From Planctomyces sp. SH-PL62 (GTDB taxonomy: Bacteria > Planctomycetota > Planctomycetia > Planctomycetales > Planctomycetaceae), in contig CAMDEA010000033.1 of the NCBI GenBank assembly GCA_945893045.1, positions 1 to 55,686 of the forward strand: DNA of 55,686 nucleotides. The letters are read 5' to 3'. The translations under genes and the position numbers were made by a program. Below, piece after piece: positions 10,101 through 18,005 of this stretch. How positions within the stretch are numbered: position 1 is the stretch's first letter; every line of letters starts with the position of its first letter. Under the pieces are notes generated by a model that was given only the letters and a program-made list of their open reading frames with translations, did not search any database and was not told the DNA's origin.

Positions 10101-13100
10101 ATGCAGTTCGCGGATTGGCTGAATTTGTGGTGGTCTCATCGGAAGCCGGCTCGTCGCCGTTCGCGGCACGGGAAGCAAGAGCGTGACGGTACGACTCGCG
10201 CGAAGGTGGCTGCGGAACTGCTGGAGCAACGGATGCTGCCGGCAGTCATCACCGTGACCAGCTTGGCGGACACGGTCGCCAACGATGGGCAAGTCACTCT
10301 GCGAGAGGCCATTCAAGCCGCGAACACGGACAGCGTTGTCGATGGATCGACCCAAGGAAACGGAGCGGACACGATTCAGTTCGCTCCGTCGCTTACGGCT
10401 GGAGGTCCGGCCACGATCACGTTGGGTGGGACGCAGTTGGCCATTAGCTCGGACCTGACCATTAGCGGTTCCGGAGCGGATCGGCTCACGATCAATGGCG
10501 ACAGTCGATCGCGATTGTTCCTGGTCGATGACGGAGTCGGTACGACCAAGAAGACGGTGACGATCAGCGACTTGACCTTAGCGGGAGGTGCAGTCCAAGA
10601 CACCACGAGCGGCGGCGCGATCCTCAGCAAAGAAAAACTCACGATTACCAATTGCGTCATTACCGGAAACACGGCACGCGATGGGGGTGGAGTGGCGAGC
10701 GGTCACGGCGAATTGACCATTCACCAAAGCGTCATTTCGCGGAACTTCGCGTCTTTCGGTGGCGGCGGCGGAATTTTTCACGGCTATGGCCCGCTGACCA
10801 TTCGGCAAAGCACGATTTCAGGCAACTCAAATTTCAACGGGGCCGGCGGGGGTATTTGCAGCTATGGAGCGACGGGGGAAGTCACGATTGCCCAAAGTAC
10901 GATTGCCGGAAACTCGACGTCGCACGGTTCTGGCGGCGGAGCGAGAATCAGCCGCACCAACGGTCCCGTGACCATCACGCAAAGCACGATCTCCGGCAAT
11001 ACGTCGGACTCCGTTGGAGGTCTCGACGTTGGCGGCTTTACCTCGTTCACGATCGCGCAAAGCACAGTCGTCGGGAACTCGGCACTCAGCGATGCGGGTG
11101 GATTGCGCACCGACCTTTCCAACCTCACGCTGACCAACACCATCATCGCGGGGAACACTTTGGCGGACGGAACGCCGCATGACATGGTGGGGGGCACGCT
11201 GACGTCGAGCGCCAAGAACAACCTGATCGGTGATCCGGCTCACGCGGGCGGATTGAGCCACGGCGTTAATGGGAACATCGTCGGCCAGAGCAATGGAGCG
11301 GGTGGCCGGACGACGCTAAATCTCGCCACGGTGCTGTTCGTCGCACCCATGAACATTGGAGGCCAAGTGACGGCGATTCCTATCCTGGCCGGAAGCCCGG
11401 CCTTGAATGCCGGAGCCAACTCGGCGATCCCACTGGACTCGTTTGATCTGGACGGAGATGGGAACAAGACGGAGACAGTCCCCTTCGATCAAAATGGTTC
11501 TGGGTTCAACCGGGTGGTCGATGGCACGGTCGATATCGGAGCGTTTGAAGGAATCGCCACAACCACCGTGGTTGCGGTGGCGGCCATTCCTGCAAAGTTG
11601 AAGGAAGACGGTTCTGAAAACCTGGTGTTTCGGTTCTCGCGGTCGAACACGATCGGTTCGTTGACAGTGAACTTCGCGGTGGGCGGTTCCGCCGCACAAA
11701 ACAGCGACTACACCACGAGCGATTTCTCAGGATCGACAGGCTTCGTGACGTTTGACGATGGATCGTCGGTCGCGTCGGTCACGGTCGATCCAATGGCAGA
11801 CGGCCTCTTTGAAGACAACGAATCCGTCGCGCTCACGATCACCAGCGATCCGAGCTACACGATCAGCTCCTGGAACTCGGCCGTCGGCACGATTGCCAAC
11901 GATGACACCATCGTCGTGGATACGCTGGAAGACGCGGTGGATGGAAACCGCACGCCGGGCGACTGGTCCCTGCGTGAAGCGATTCTGCTGGCGAATTCCA
12001 ATGCGGGACCGGACACGATTGTCTTCGCTCCGTCACTGACTTCGATCGGCCCTGCCACGATCTCGCTCACGCTGGGACTCATCCGAATCAACGATGATCT
12101 GGTGATTCAAGGTCCAACCGATCGCGGTCTCACCATCAGTGGTAACAACACGTTTCAACTCTTCGAGGTAGAAGACCGCACAAGTGCCGACAAAGTCGTC
12201 GCGTTTCGGTCGCTGACACTCACGGGCGGGAAGGCCGAGATCAGCGGCGGCGCGATCAGCAATGGCGAGAATCTGACGATTTCAGACTGCACGATCACAG
12301 GGAATTTCGCCTTCATCGAAGGGGGCGGCATCAACAACGGCAACCGCGCCCGCTTGACCGTCGAACAGAGCACACTCACCGGCAATTCCGCGAACTTTCG
12401 GGGCGGAGCGATTGCGAACCGTGGGACCGCGCTGACCATCCGGCAAAGCACGATCGTCGGCAATTCCGTGGTTGGCGGCTCTCCGGGAGGCGGCGTGTTC
12501 GATTACTACCGAACCGCCGAACTGACCAACACGATCATTGCGGGCAACACAAAGGGCAGTGGTCTGGAAAGCGACTTTGAAGGGAGCACGCTGACCTCCG
12601 CGTCTCGAAACAACCTGATCGGCTCGCCAACGACGGCGGGTGGTTTGACGCACGGAACCAACGGCAACATCGTCGGCCAAGCGAACGGCAGCGGACGAAC
12701 TCGTCTCAACCTCGCTTCCGTCCTGTCCGCGACGCTCGCGGACAACGGTGGTCCGACCAAGTCATTGGCGCTCGCCAGCGGCAGCCCGGCGATTGACGCT
12801 GGCAACAACGGCTTGATTCCGGCCGACACGTCGGACAGCAACCGTGACGGCAACACGACTGAAGCAGCTCCGTCTGATCAGCGAGGCAGCGGCTTCGCAC
12901 GATTGCAGAACGGCACCGTTGATATCGGGGCGGTCGAATTCCCATCGGTGGTCTCTCCCATTTCGATCGCGGCCACGAGTGCCTTCAGCTCTGAGGGGAA
13001 CGGGAGCAACACCGAGTTCGGCTTCACGGTCACTCGAACGGGAGTCACCTCCGGAGCGGCCAGTGTGGACTACAGGGTGACTGGCATCGGAACGAACGCG

Positions 13101-15671
13101 GCCGACGCGGCCGATTTTGGCGGGACACTGCCGAGCGGCACCGTCAATTTCGCAGCCAATGAGACCAGCCAGACTCTGATCTTCCATGTCAGCGGCGACT
13201 CGACTGCCGAAACAGATGACAGCTTCGTGGTCCGGCTTTTAAATCCGGTCGGAGGATTCTTGGACACGGCGTCCACGAACCTCGTGATCAACGGCGACTT
13301 CGAGGCGGGGAACACGAGCTTTTCGAGCGCCCACCGCAATCGCCCCAATACGCTCGACAGCCTGCATGCGGCGGGCGATTACACCATCACCACCGATCCG
13401 AGATTCGTTCACGATCAGTTCGCCAGCTACCCGGACCATACTCCGGGAAGCGGGACATTCATGCTGGTCGCGAACGGCGCGACGACCCCGATCACCATTT
13501 GGGGACAAACGGTCGCGGTCTCTCCGAACACGACCTATCAATTCGCGGCTTATGGTTCCACGACGGTCGTCGATACCGCCTCACTTCGATTCGAGATCAA
13601 CGGCGTGGACGTGGGAACCTTGAACGTGCCGGCGGTGACGGGCCTATGGACTCCGTTCTCGGCCACCTGGAATTCGGGCAACGCGACGACCGCAGACCTC
13701 AAGATCATCAACCTCAGCGTGGCCTCCAACGGCAACGACTTCGCACTCGATGACATCTCCTTTGGTGCAACAACGGGAACACCGGCAGCGGTCGGAATCA
13801 TCCTCAACGACGACATCAACGACGCCTCGTTGTCGATCGCGGCGTCGAACGCATCGCGGTTGGAAGGGAACAGCGGTACCACGGCGTCCACCTTCACAGT
13901 CACGCGCACCGGTGACACGAGCGGCACGGCGAGTGCCAACTTCGCCGTCACAGGAAGTGGCACCAACCTGGCAAATGCGGCCGACTTCGGCGGTTCGTTG
14001 CCGAGCGGCATGATTCGCTTTGAGGCTGGCGAATCATCAAAGACGCTCACGATCAATGCCAGCGGCGATACAACGGTTGAACCGAACGAAGGCTTCACCG
14101 TCACGCTGTCCAACTTGGTTGGAGCCAGTTTGGGAGCGGCAGCGGCAACCGGGACGATCCGCAACGACGATAGCGCGCTGTCGATCGCGGGCACGAGCGC
14201 ATCGAACTCGGAAGGGAACAGCGGCACGACGCCGTTCACCTTCACGGTGACTCGAACCGGCACGATCAGCGGCACCGCGAGCGTTGATTACGCGGTCACG
14301 GGCAGCGGCACAAACGCTGCGGACGCGGCCGACTTCGGCGGCTCATTGCCCAGCGGTACAATCAACTTCGCGGCCGGCGAAACGTCAAAGTCGATCACCA
14401 TCAACGTCAACGGCGACTCCGTCGGCGAGTTCAACGAGAACTTCGCCGTGACGCTGTCCAATCCGACGGCGGACAATGTGGTGACCGCGTCCGCGACGGG
14501 AGCGATCCTCAATGATGATTGGAATGTGTCTCTCGATGCTTTCGGAAATTTGCGAATCCGAGACCTTGCGGCAGGCGGGCGAGCGGACCAATTGACGGTC
14601 TCGTTCGATGCGGCCAGCCAAGAGATTGTGATTCGCGATTCGCAGAACACATTGACGTCGAGCATCGGCACCATCGTTTCCACGCAGGAAATACGCGTCA
14701 CTCGCGCAGCGATCACGGGGAATGGGTTGCGCGTGGAACTCAACGGCCAAGCCGATCAGCTCGACCTGTCGGGTCTGCCCGCTGGCTTGCTGTCCGTCGA
14801 GGTCGATGGCGGCGACGGCAACGACACGGTCATCGGACACGCGGGAGCCGATTTGATCCTGGGTGGGCGCGGCAACGATTCCATCTCAGCCGGAGCGGGT
14901 CACGACACGCTGTCGGGAGGGGATGGCAATGACGTGCTGCGTGGCGAGGCCGGCCACGATGTGCTGCGCGGCCAAATGAACAACGATCGTCTGATTGGCG
15001 GTGACGGAGACGACACCTGCGATGGCGGCGGGGGAGATGACATCCTGTCAGGCGACGCCGGCTATGACAGCCTCCTGGGTTCCACCGGCAACGATGTCCT
15101 CAGCGGCGGCGATGGCCGTGACAAGATCCTCGGCGGTGATGGCCACGACCGTCTCGAAGGCAATTCGGGGAACGATCAACTCAATGGAGGACTCGGAAAT
15201 GATTCCGTCGATGGTGGAGCCGGGAACGACTTCATCGAGGGCCAGGCCGGCAACGATCTCATCAACGGCGGTGCCGGCGATGACACGCTGCAAGGAGGCT
15301 TCGACGATGACACGTTGATCGGCTTGTCCGGCCACGATCGGCTCGAAGGTGGCGATGGCAACGATCTCGCCAAAGGCGGAGATGGCAACGACACACTGCT
15401 GGGCGGTAGCGGCAACGACAACTTGAGCGGCTCGATCGGCGACGATGTCGAAGACGGCGGCGAAGGTGCCGACACCCTCGCGGGTGGTGACGGCAACGAC
15501 TCGCTCGCCGGTGGCGAGGGGAACGATTACCTCCACGGCGACAACGGCCTCGATGATCTGCACGGCGACGCGGGAGACGATTCGCTCGACGGCGGAGCGG
15601 GTCAGGATGTCATCTCCGGCGATCTGGGAGACGACATCCTGGTCAACGACGAGGACGACGAACTGCTGTGA
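10101..15671 (+). CDS. Giant surface protein: beta-helix, Calx-beta, RTX repeats (planctomycete LEPR-XLL type)
   Basis: The product is about 1856 residues. The N-terminus (MQFADWLNLWWSHRKPARRR, then AAELLEQRMLPAV) resembles the planctomycete LEPR-XLL export tag rather than a classical signal peptide. Order: CSLREA-like segment TLREAIQAAN and a right-handed beta-helix with many xxITxxTISGN repeats; a Calx-beta domain; a second REAILLANS/beta-helix block; three further Calx-beta domains (SIAATSA..., SIAASNA..., SIAGTSA...); then about 280 residues of GGxGxDxLxG RTX calcium-binding repeats to the end. The second-block Calx-beta is interrupted by a roughly 170-residue jelly-roll-like insertion (about 1061-1229). 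The start has AAGGA 8 nt upstream; an ATG at 10092 is an alternative. It is probably a calcium-stabilised cell-surface or adhesion protein. Confidence 0.9.
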   Translation: MQFADWLNLWWSHRKPARRRSRHGKQERDGTTRAKVAAELLEQRMLPAVITVTSLADTVANDGQVTLREAIQAANTDSVVDGSTQGNGADTIQFAPSLTAGGPATITLGGTQLAISSDLTISGSGADRLTINGDSRSRLFLVDDGVGTTKKTVTISDLTLAGGAVQDTTSGGAILSKEKLTITNCVITGNTARDGGGVASGHGELTIHQSVISRNFASFGGGGGIFHGYGPLTIRQSTISGNSNFNGAGGGICSYGATGEVTIAQSTIAGNSTSHGSGGGARISRTNGPVTITQSTISGNTSDSVGGLDVGGFTSFTIAQSTVVGNSALSDAGGLRTDLSNLTLTNTIIAGNTLADGTPHDMVGGTLTSSAKNNLIGDPAHAGGLSHGVNGNIVGQSNGAGGRTTLNLATVLFVAPMNIGGQVTAIPILAGSPALNAGANSAIPLDSFDLDGDGNKTETVPFDQNGSGFNRVVDGTVDIGAFEGIATTTVVAVAAIPAKLKEDGSENLVFRFSRSNTIGSLTVNFAVGGSAAQNSDYTTSDFSGSTGFVTFDDGSSVASVTVDPMADGLFEDNESVALTITSDPSYTISSWNSAVGTIANDDTIVVDTLEDAVDGNRTPGDWSLREAILLANSNAGPDTIVFAPSLTSIGPATISLTLGLIRINDDLVIQGPTDRGLTISGNNTFQLFEVEDRTSADKVVAFRSLTLTGGKAEISGGAISNGENLTISDCTITGNFAFIEGGGINNGNRARLTVEQSTLTGNSANFRGGAIANRGTALTIRQSTIVGNSVVGGSPGGGVFDYYRTAELTNTIIAGNTKGSGLESDFEGSTLTSASRNNLIGSPTTAGGLTHGTNGNIVGQANGSGRTRLNLASVLSATLADNGGPTKSLALASGSPAIDAGNNGLIPADTSDSNRDGNTTEAAPSDQRGSGFARLQNGTVDIGAVEFPSVVSPISIAATSAFSSEGNGSNTEFGFTVTRTGVTSGAASVDYRVTGIGTNAADAADFGGTLPSGTVNFAANETSQTLIFHVSGDSTAETDDSFVVRLLNPVGGFLDTASTNLVINGDFEAGNTSFSSAHRNRPNTLDSLHAAGDYTITTDPRFVHDQFASYPDHTPGSGTFMLVANGATTPITIWGQTVAVSPNTTYQFAAYGSTTVVDTASLRFEINGVDVGTLNVPAVTGLWTPFSATWNSGNATTADLKIINLSVASNGNDFALDDISFGATTGTPAAVGIILNDDINDASLSIAASNASRLEGNSGTTASTFTVTRTGDTSGTASANFAVTGSGTNLANAADFGGSLPSGMIRFEAGESSKTLTINASGDTTVEPNEGFTVTLSNLVGASLGAAAATGTIRNDDSALSIAGTSASNSEGNSGTTPFTFTVTRTGTISGTASVDYAVTGSGTNAADAADFGGSLPSGTINFAAGETSKSITINVNGDSVGEFNENFAVTLSNPTADNVVTASATGAILNDDWNVSLDAFGNLRIRDLAAGGRADQLTVSFDAASQEIVIRDSQNTLTSSIGTIVSTQEIRVTRAAITGNGLRVELNGQADQLDLSGLPAGLLSVEVDGGDGNDTVIGHAGADLILGGRGNDSISAGAGHDTLSGGDGNDVLRGEAGHDVLRGQMNNDRLIGGDGDDTCDGGGGDDILSGDAGYDSLLGSTGNDVLSGGDGRDKILGGDGHDRLEGNSGNDQLNGGLGNDSVDGGAGNDFIEGQAGNDLINGGAGDDTLQGGFDDDTLIGLSGHDRLEGGDGNDLAKGGDGNDTLLGGSGNDNLSGSIGDDVEDGGEGADTLAGGDGNDSLAGGEGNDYLHGDNGLDDLHGDAGDDSLDGGAGQDVISGDLGDDILVNDEDDELL

Positions 15672-15675
15672 TTCC

Positions 15676-15728
15676 GTAGGTTGGGATTCCATCCCGACCA
15701 ATCGAGTCGGGACAGAGTCCCAACCTAC
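15676..15728. repeat. REPIN-like palindrome (GTAGGTTGGG type)
   Basis: Left half GTAGGTTGGGATTCCATCCC and inverted right half GTAGGTTGGGACTCTGTCCC. Each is GTAG plus a small hairpin (GGGA...TCCC and GGGAC...GTCCC). It sits between two convergent genes (giant surface protein and DUF1501), so it may also act as a two-way terminator. A relative is at 20715-20790. Confidence 0.8.
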
Positions 15729-15731
15729 AGA

Positions 15732-17129
15732 TCACGCGCCGAACAACTCCCGAATCGGCTGCCCCTCGCTGATGCGGTATGGCCGATTCTCGTTGTCGTG
15801 GATTTCGAGTTCCGGGCTGAGACCAAGCGAATGGAACATCGTCGCGTGCAGATCCTCAACCGAGACCGGCTTCGTCTTCGGATACGCCCCGTGCTCGTCG
15901 CTGGATCCATAGACCTGCCCACCGCGAATGCCGCCCCCGGCCAGCACGACCGACTGACACGCGCCCCAATGGTCTCGGCCTTTGTTCGGATTGATCTTCG
16001 GAGTCCGTCCGAACTCGCCATACATCGCGACCAGCGTGTCGTCGAGCATTCCGCGCTCCGACAAATCTTCCATCAACGCCGAGAAGCCCTGATCGAGCGA
16101 CGGCAAGCAGTAGTTTTCTTTGAGCATCTGATAGCCGGTGATCCCACCAAGCGAACCGGTGCCGCCGTGGTTGTCCCACACGTTTAAGACGTTGCCGTCT
16201 TTCGGCGCGACGTAGTACCAAGTGAACGTCACCAGACGAACGCCCGATTCGACCAGCCGCCGAGCCATCAAGAAGCATTCGCCGTACTCATTACGTCCGT
16301 AGCGATCGCGAAGCTTTTCCGATTCGCCGTCCAACCGAAACGCTCGTTTGGCTTCCGGTGAGGTCAGCATCCGAAACGCCTGCTCGCGATAACTGTCGAG
16401 GCCGCGAGTCGCCTTCTGCTGCTGCATCGCTCGGTCGATCCCTTCGACCGTGTTGAGCAAGCCGTATCGCAACTGCAACCGATGCTCATCGACTCCCGGC
16501 GGAAGTTCAAAACTGTGCGGAGCCTTCTCCTTCACCTCGGCCGGCGGCTGCGTCTCGATGGGATCGTACTTCGGGCCAAGAAACCCGGCGTGAGTCCCCG
16601 AATACACAACGCCGTCATGCCCGATCGGCCGAGGGATCGTGACGCTCGCCGGAATGCCGCTTTGCGGAGAGAAGTATCCGACGATCGAACCGAGCGTCGG
16701 GAAGTCGCGCCGATTGCGAGCGTTTCTCGGCACCGCCAGCGTGTTGTTCACTCGGCCGGTCAACGTGTGATAAACGCTCGGCTCATGGTTGTTGCTGGGA
16801 TGTGTCAACGAACGAATGATCGCCAGCTTGTCCGTGTGCTTGGCGATCTGTGGCAGGTGCTCGCAGACCTGAATACCGGGGACGACCGAATCAATCGGCT
16901 CAAACAATCCACGAATCCCCTCCGGCGCATTCGGCTTCAAATCCAGCGTGTCATGCTGCGGAGGACCACCCCACAAATAGACCAGTATGGCGGCCTTCGC
17001 CTTGCCCGGACCGCTCGTATTCCGACGAGCCTCTTTCCAATCGGATTCCGCCCGCAAAAGCTGCGGCAGCGTCAATGCTCCCAGCCCCATCTGCCCCAAC
17101 CGCATCATGGCATCGCGTCGATGGAACAT
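15732..17129 (-). CDS. DUF1501 (sulfatase-like) Tat-exported protein
   Basis: The product is 465 residues. The N-terminus MFHRRDAMMRLGQMGLGALT has the twin-arginine plus hydrophobic pattern of DUF1501 Tat signals. Family blocks: AAILVYLWGGPPQHDTLDLKP, IRSLTHPSNNHEPSVYHTLT, MARRLVESGVRLVTFTWYY, and VAMYGEFGRTPKINPNKGRDHW. DUF1501 belongs to the alkaline-phosphatase/sulfatase superfamily, is abundant in planctomycetes, and usually pairs with DUF1549/DUF1553 proteins; its substrate is unknown. AAGGA precedes ATG 17129. The HEAT-repeat gene upstream ends 32 nt away on the same strand. Confidence 0.92.
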   Translation of the reverse strand: MFHRRDAMMRLGQMGLGALTLPQLLRAESDWKEARRNTSGPGKAKAAILVYLWGGPPQHDTLDLKPNAPEGIRGLFEPIDSVVPGIQVCEHLPQIAKHTDKLAIIRSLTHPSNNHEPSVYHTLTGRVNNTLAVPRNARNRRDFPTLGSIVGYFSPQSGIPASVTIPRPIGHDGVVYSGTHAGFLGPKYDPIETQPPAEVKEKAPHSFELPPGVDEHRLQLRYGLLNTVEGIDRAMQQQKATRGLDSYREQAFRMLTSPEAKRAFRLDGESEKLRDRYGRNEYGECFLMARRLVESGVRLVTFTWYYVAPKDGNVLNVWDNHGGTGSLGGITGYQMLKENYCLPSLDQGFSALMEDLSERGMLDDTLVAMYGEFGRTPKINPNKGRDHWGACQSVVLAGGGIRGGQVYGSSDEHGAYPKTKPVSVEDLHATMFHSLGLSPELEIHDNENRPYRISEGQPIRELFGA

Positions 17130-17161
17130 GGCGAAGTCCTTCGTCCCTCAATTTGACGATC

Positions 17162-17977
17162 TTATTTTCGCAAACGTATCTGAGCAGACGCCTTCTCGGC
17201 TTCGCTGCGAACATTTCTATGACTGTGGGTTGACGCCTTTTCGAGAACACTCAATGAAGGCTTTGTTCCCTGTTGGCCGAGCACCTGAATAATCCGGACG
17301 ACATTATCGTTGCCTCGATAAGGTGGGCCTACTAAGCGTTCCAACTCGAGGGCGAGGTAACGATCAAGCACATCACTTTTGAGTTTCTGGTCAAATCGGT
17401 TTGCCAACATGACCGTGGCACAACCTGCACGGCTGAGCTCATCCGACTCGGCAATCACCTGAAATCGCTTCTGCATGTCCGGCCAATTCCATCGCCAAAG
17501 GCTGGATGCTGCACGGTCACGCACCTCAATCGACTCATCGCCAAGTAATTCGACAAGACACGGAAGAACTCTCTTGGAAGGGAATCGCTGCAAAGACTCC
17601 GCTGCGTTGTATCTCGCGCTATCGTTCTTGTCGTTCGTCAAACGCTGATATTCATCGACGAGTTCATCCTCATTGAAAACGAGAGGAAGGTGATGCGAGT
17701 TGCTCACACGAATTTGCGATAACGGGTCGAATCGGGCGTCGCGGATGATTTGTTCGTACCCGGAGACGCGCGAAATGACGAGAAGTCGATAGGCACGCGT
17801 ACGACGATCTTGAGACGTCTCGTCGTGATACTCGCGGCGAATCGGATCGGGATTTTCGCGAACAGCCGCTAACTCTTGCTCAGAAAACTCTGGTCCAAAC
17901 TGTGCGCAACACATGGTTGGAGAGATTGCCGAAAGGACGACTGCAAACCAACTCAAGATGAGAAGTTGCTGGAACAT
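17162..17977 (-). CDS. Secreted HEAT-repeat protein
   Basis: The product is 271 residues with a signal peptide MFQQLLILSWFAVVLSAISP ending near CCAQ. The mature part contains HEAT-type helical repeats: DSARYNAAESLQRFPSKRVL, PCLVELLGDESIEVRDRAAS and a C-terminal SVLEKASTHSHRNVRSEAEK. No catalytic residues stand out. HEAT solenoids usually bind proteins. It lies between the WD40/cytochrome gene and a DUF1501 gene on the same strand and may be translated with them. A GGAG lies only 3 nt before the ATG, with a stronger GGAGGAG about 16 nt upstream, so the exact start is uncertain. Confidence 0.78.
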   Translation of the reverse strand: MFQQLLILSWFAVVLSAISPTMCCAQFGPEFSEQELAAVRENPDPIRREYHDETSQDRRTRAYRLLVISRVSGYEQIIRDARFDPLSQIRVSNSHHLPLVFNEDELVDEYQRLTNDKNDSARYNAAESLQRFPSKRVLPCLVELLGDESIEVRDRAASSLWRWNWPDMQKRFQVIAESDELSRAGCATVMLANRFDQKLKSDVLDRYLALELERLVGPPYRGNDNVVRIIQVLGQQGTKPSLSVLEKASTHSHRNVRSEAEKASAQIRLRK

Positions 17978-18005
17978 TTCTCCGTTTTGAACTCCTCCAT
18001 AGAAG

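Noticed and set aside
14800..15671. Tandem DNA repeat or CRISPR-like array
   Set aside because: The periodicity is the 9-residue RTX coding repeat; the DNA copies diverge at third positions and there are no spacers.
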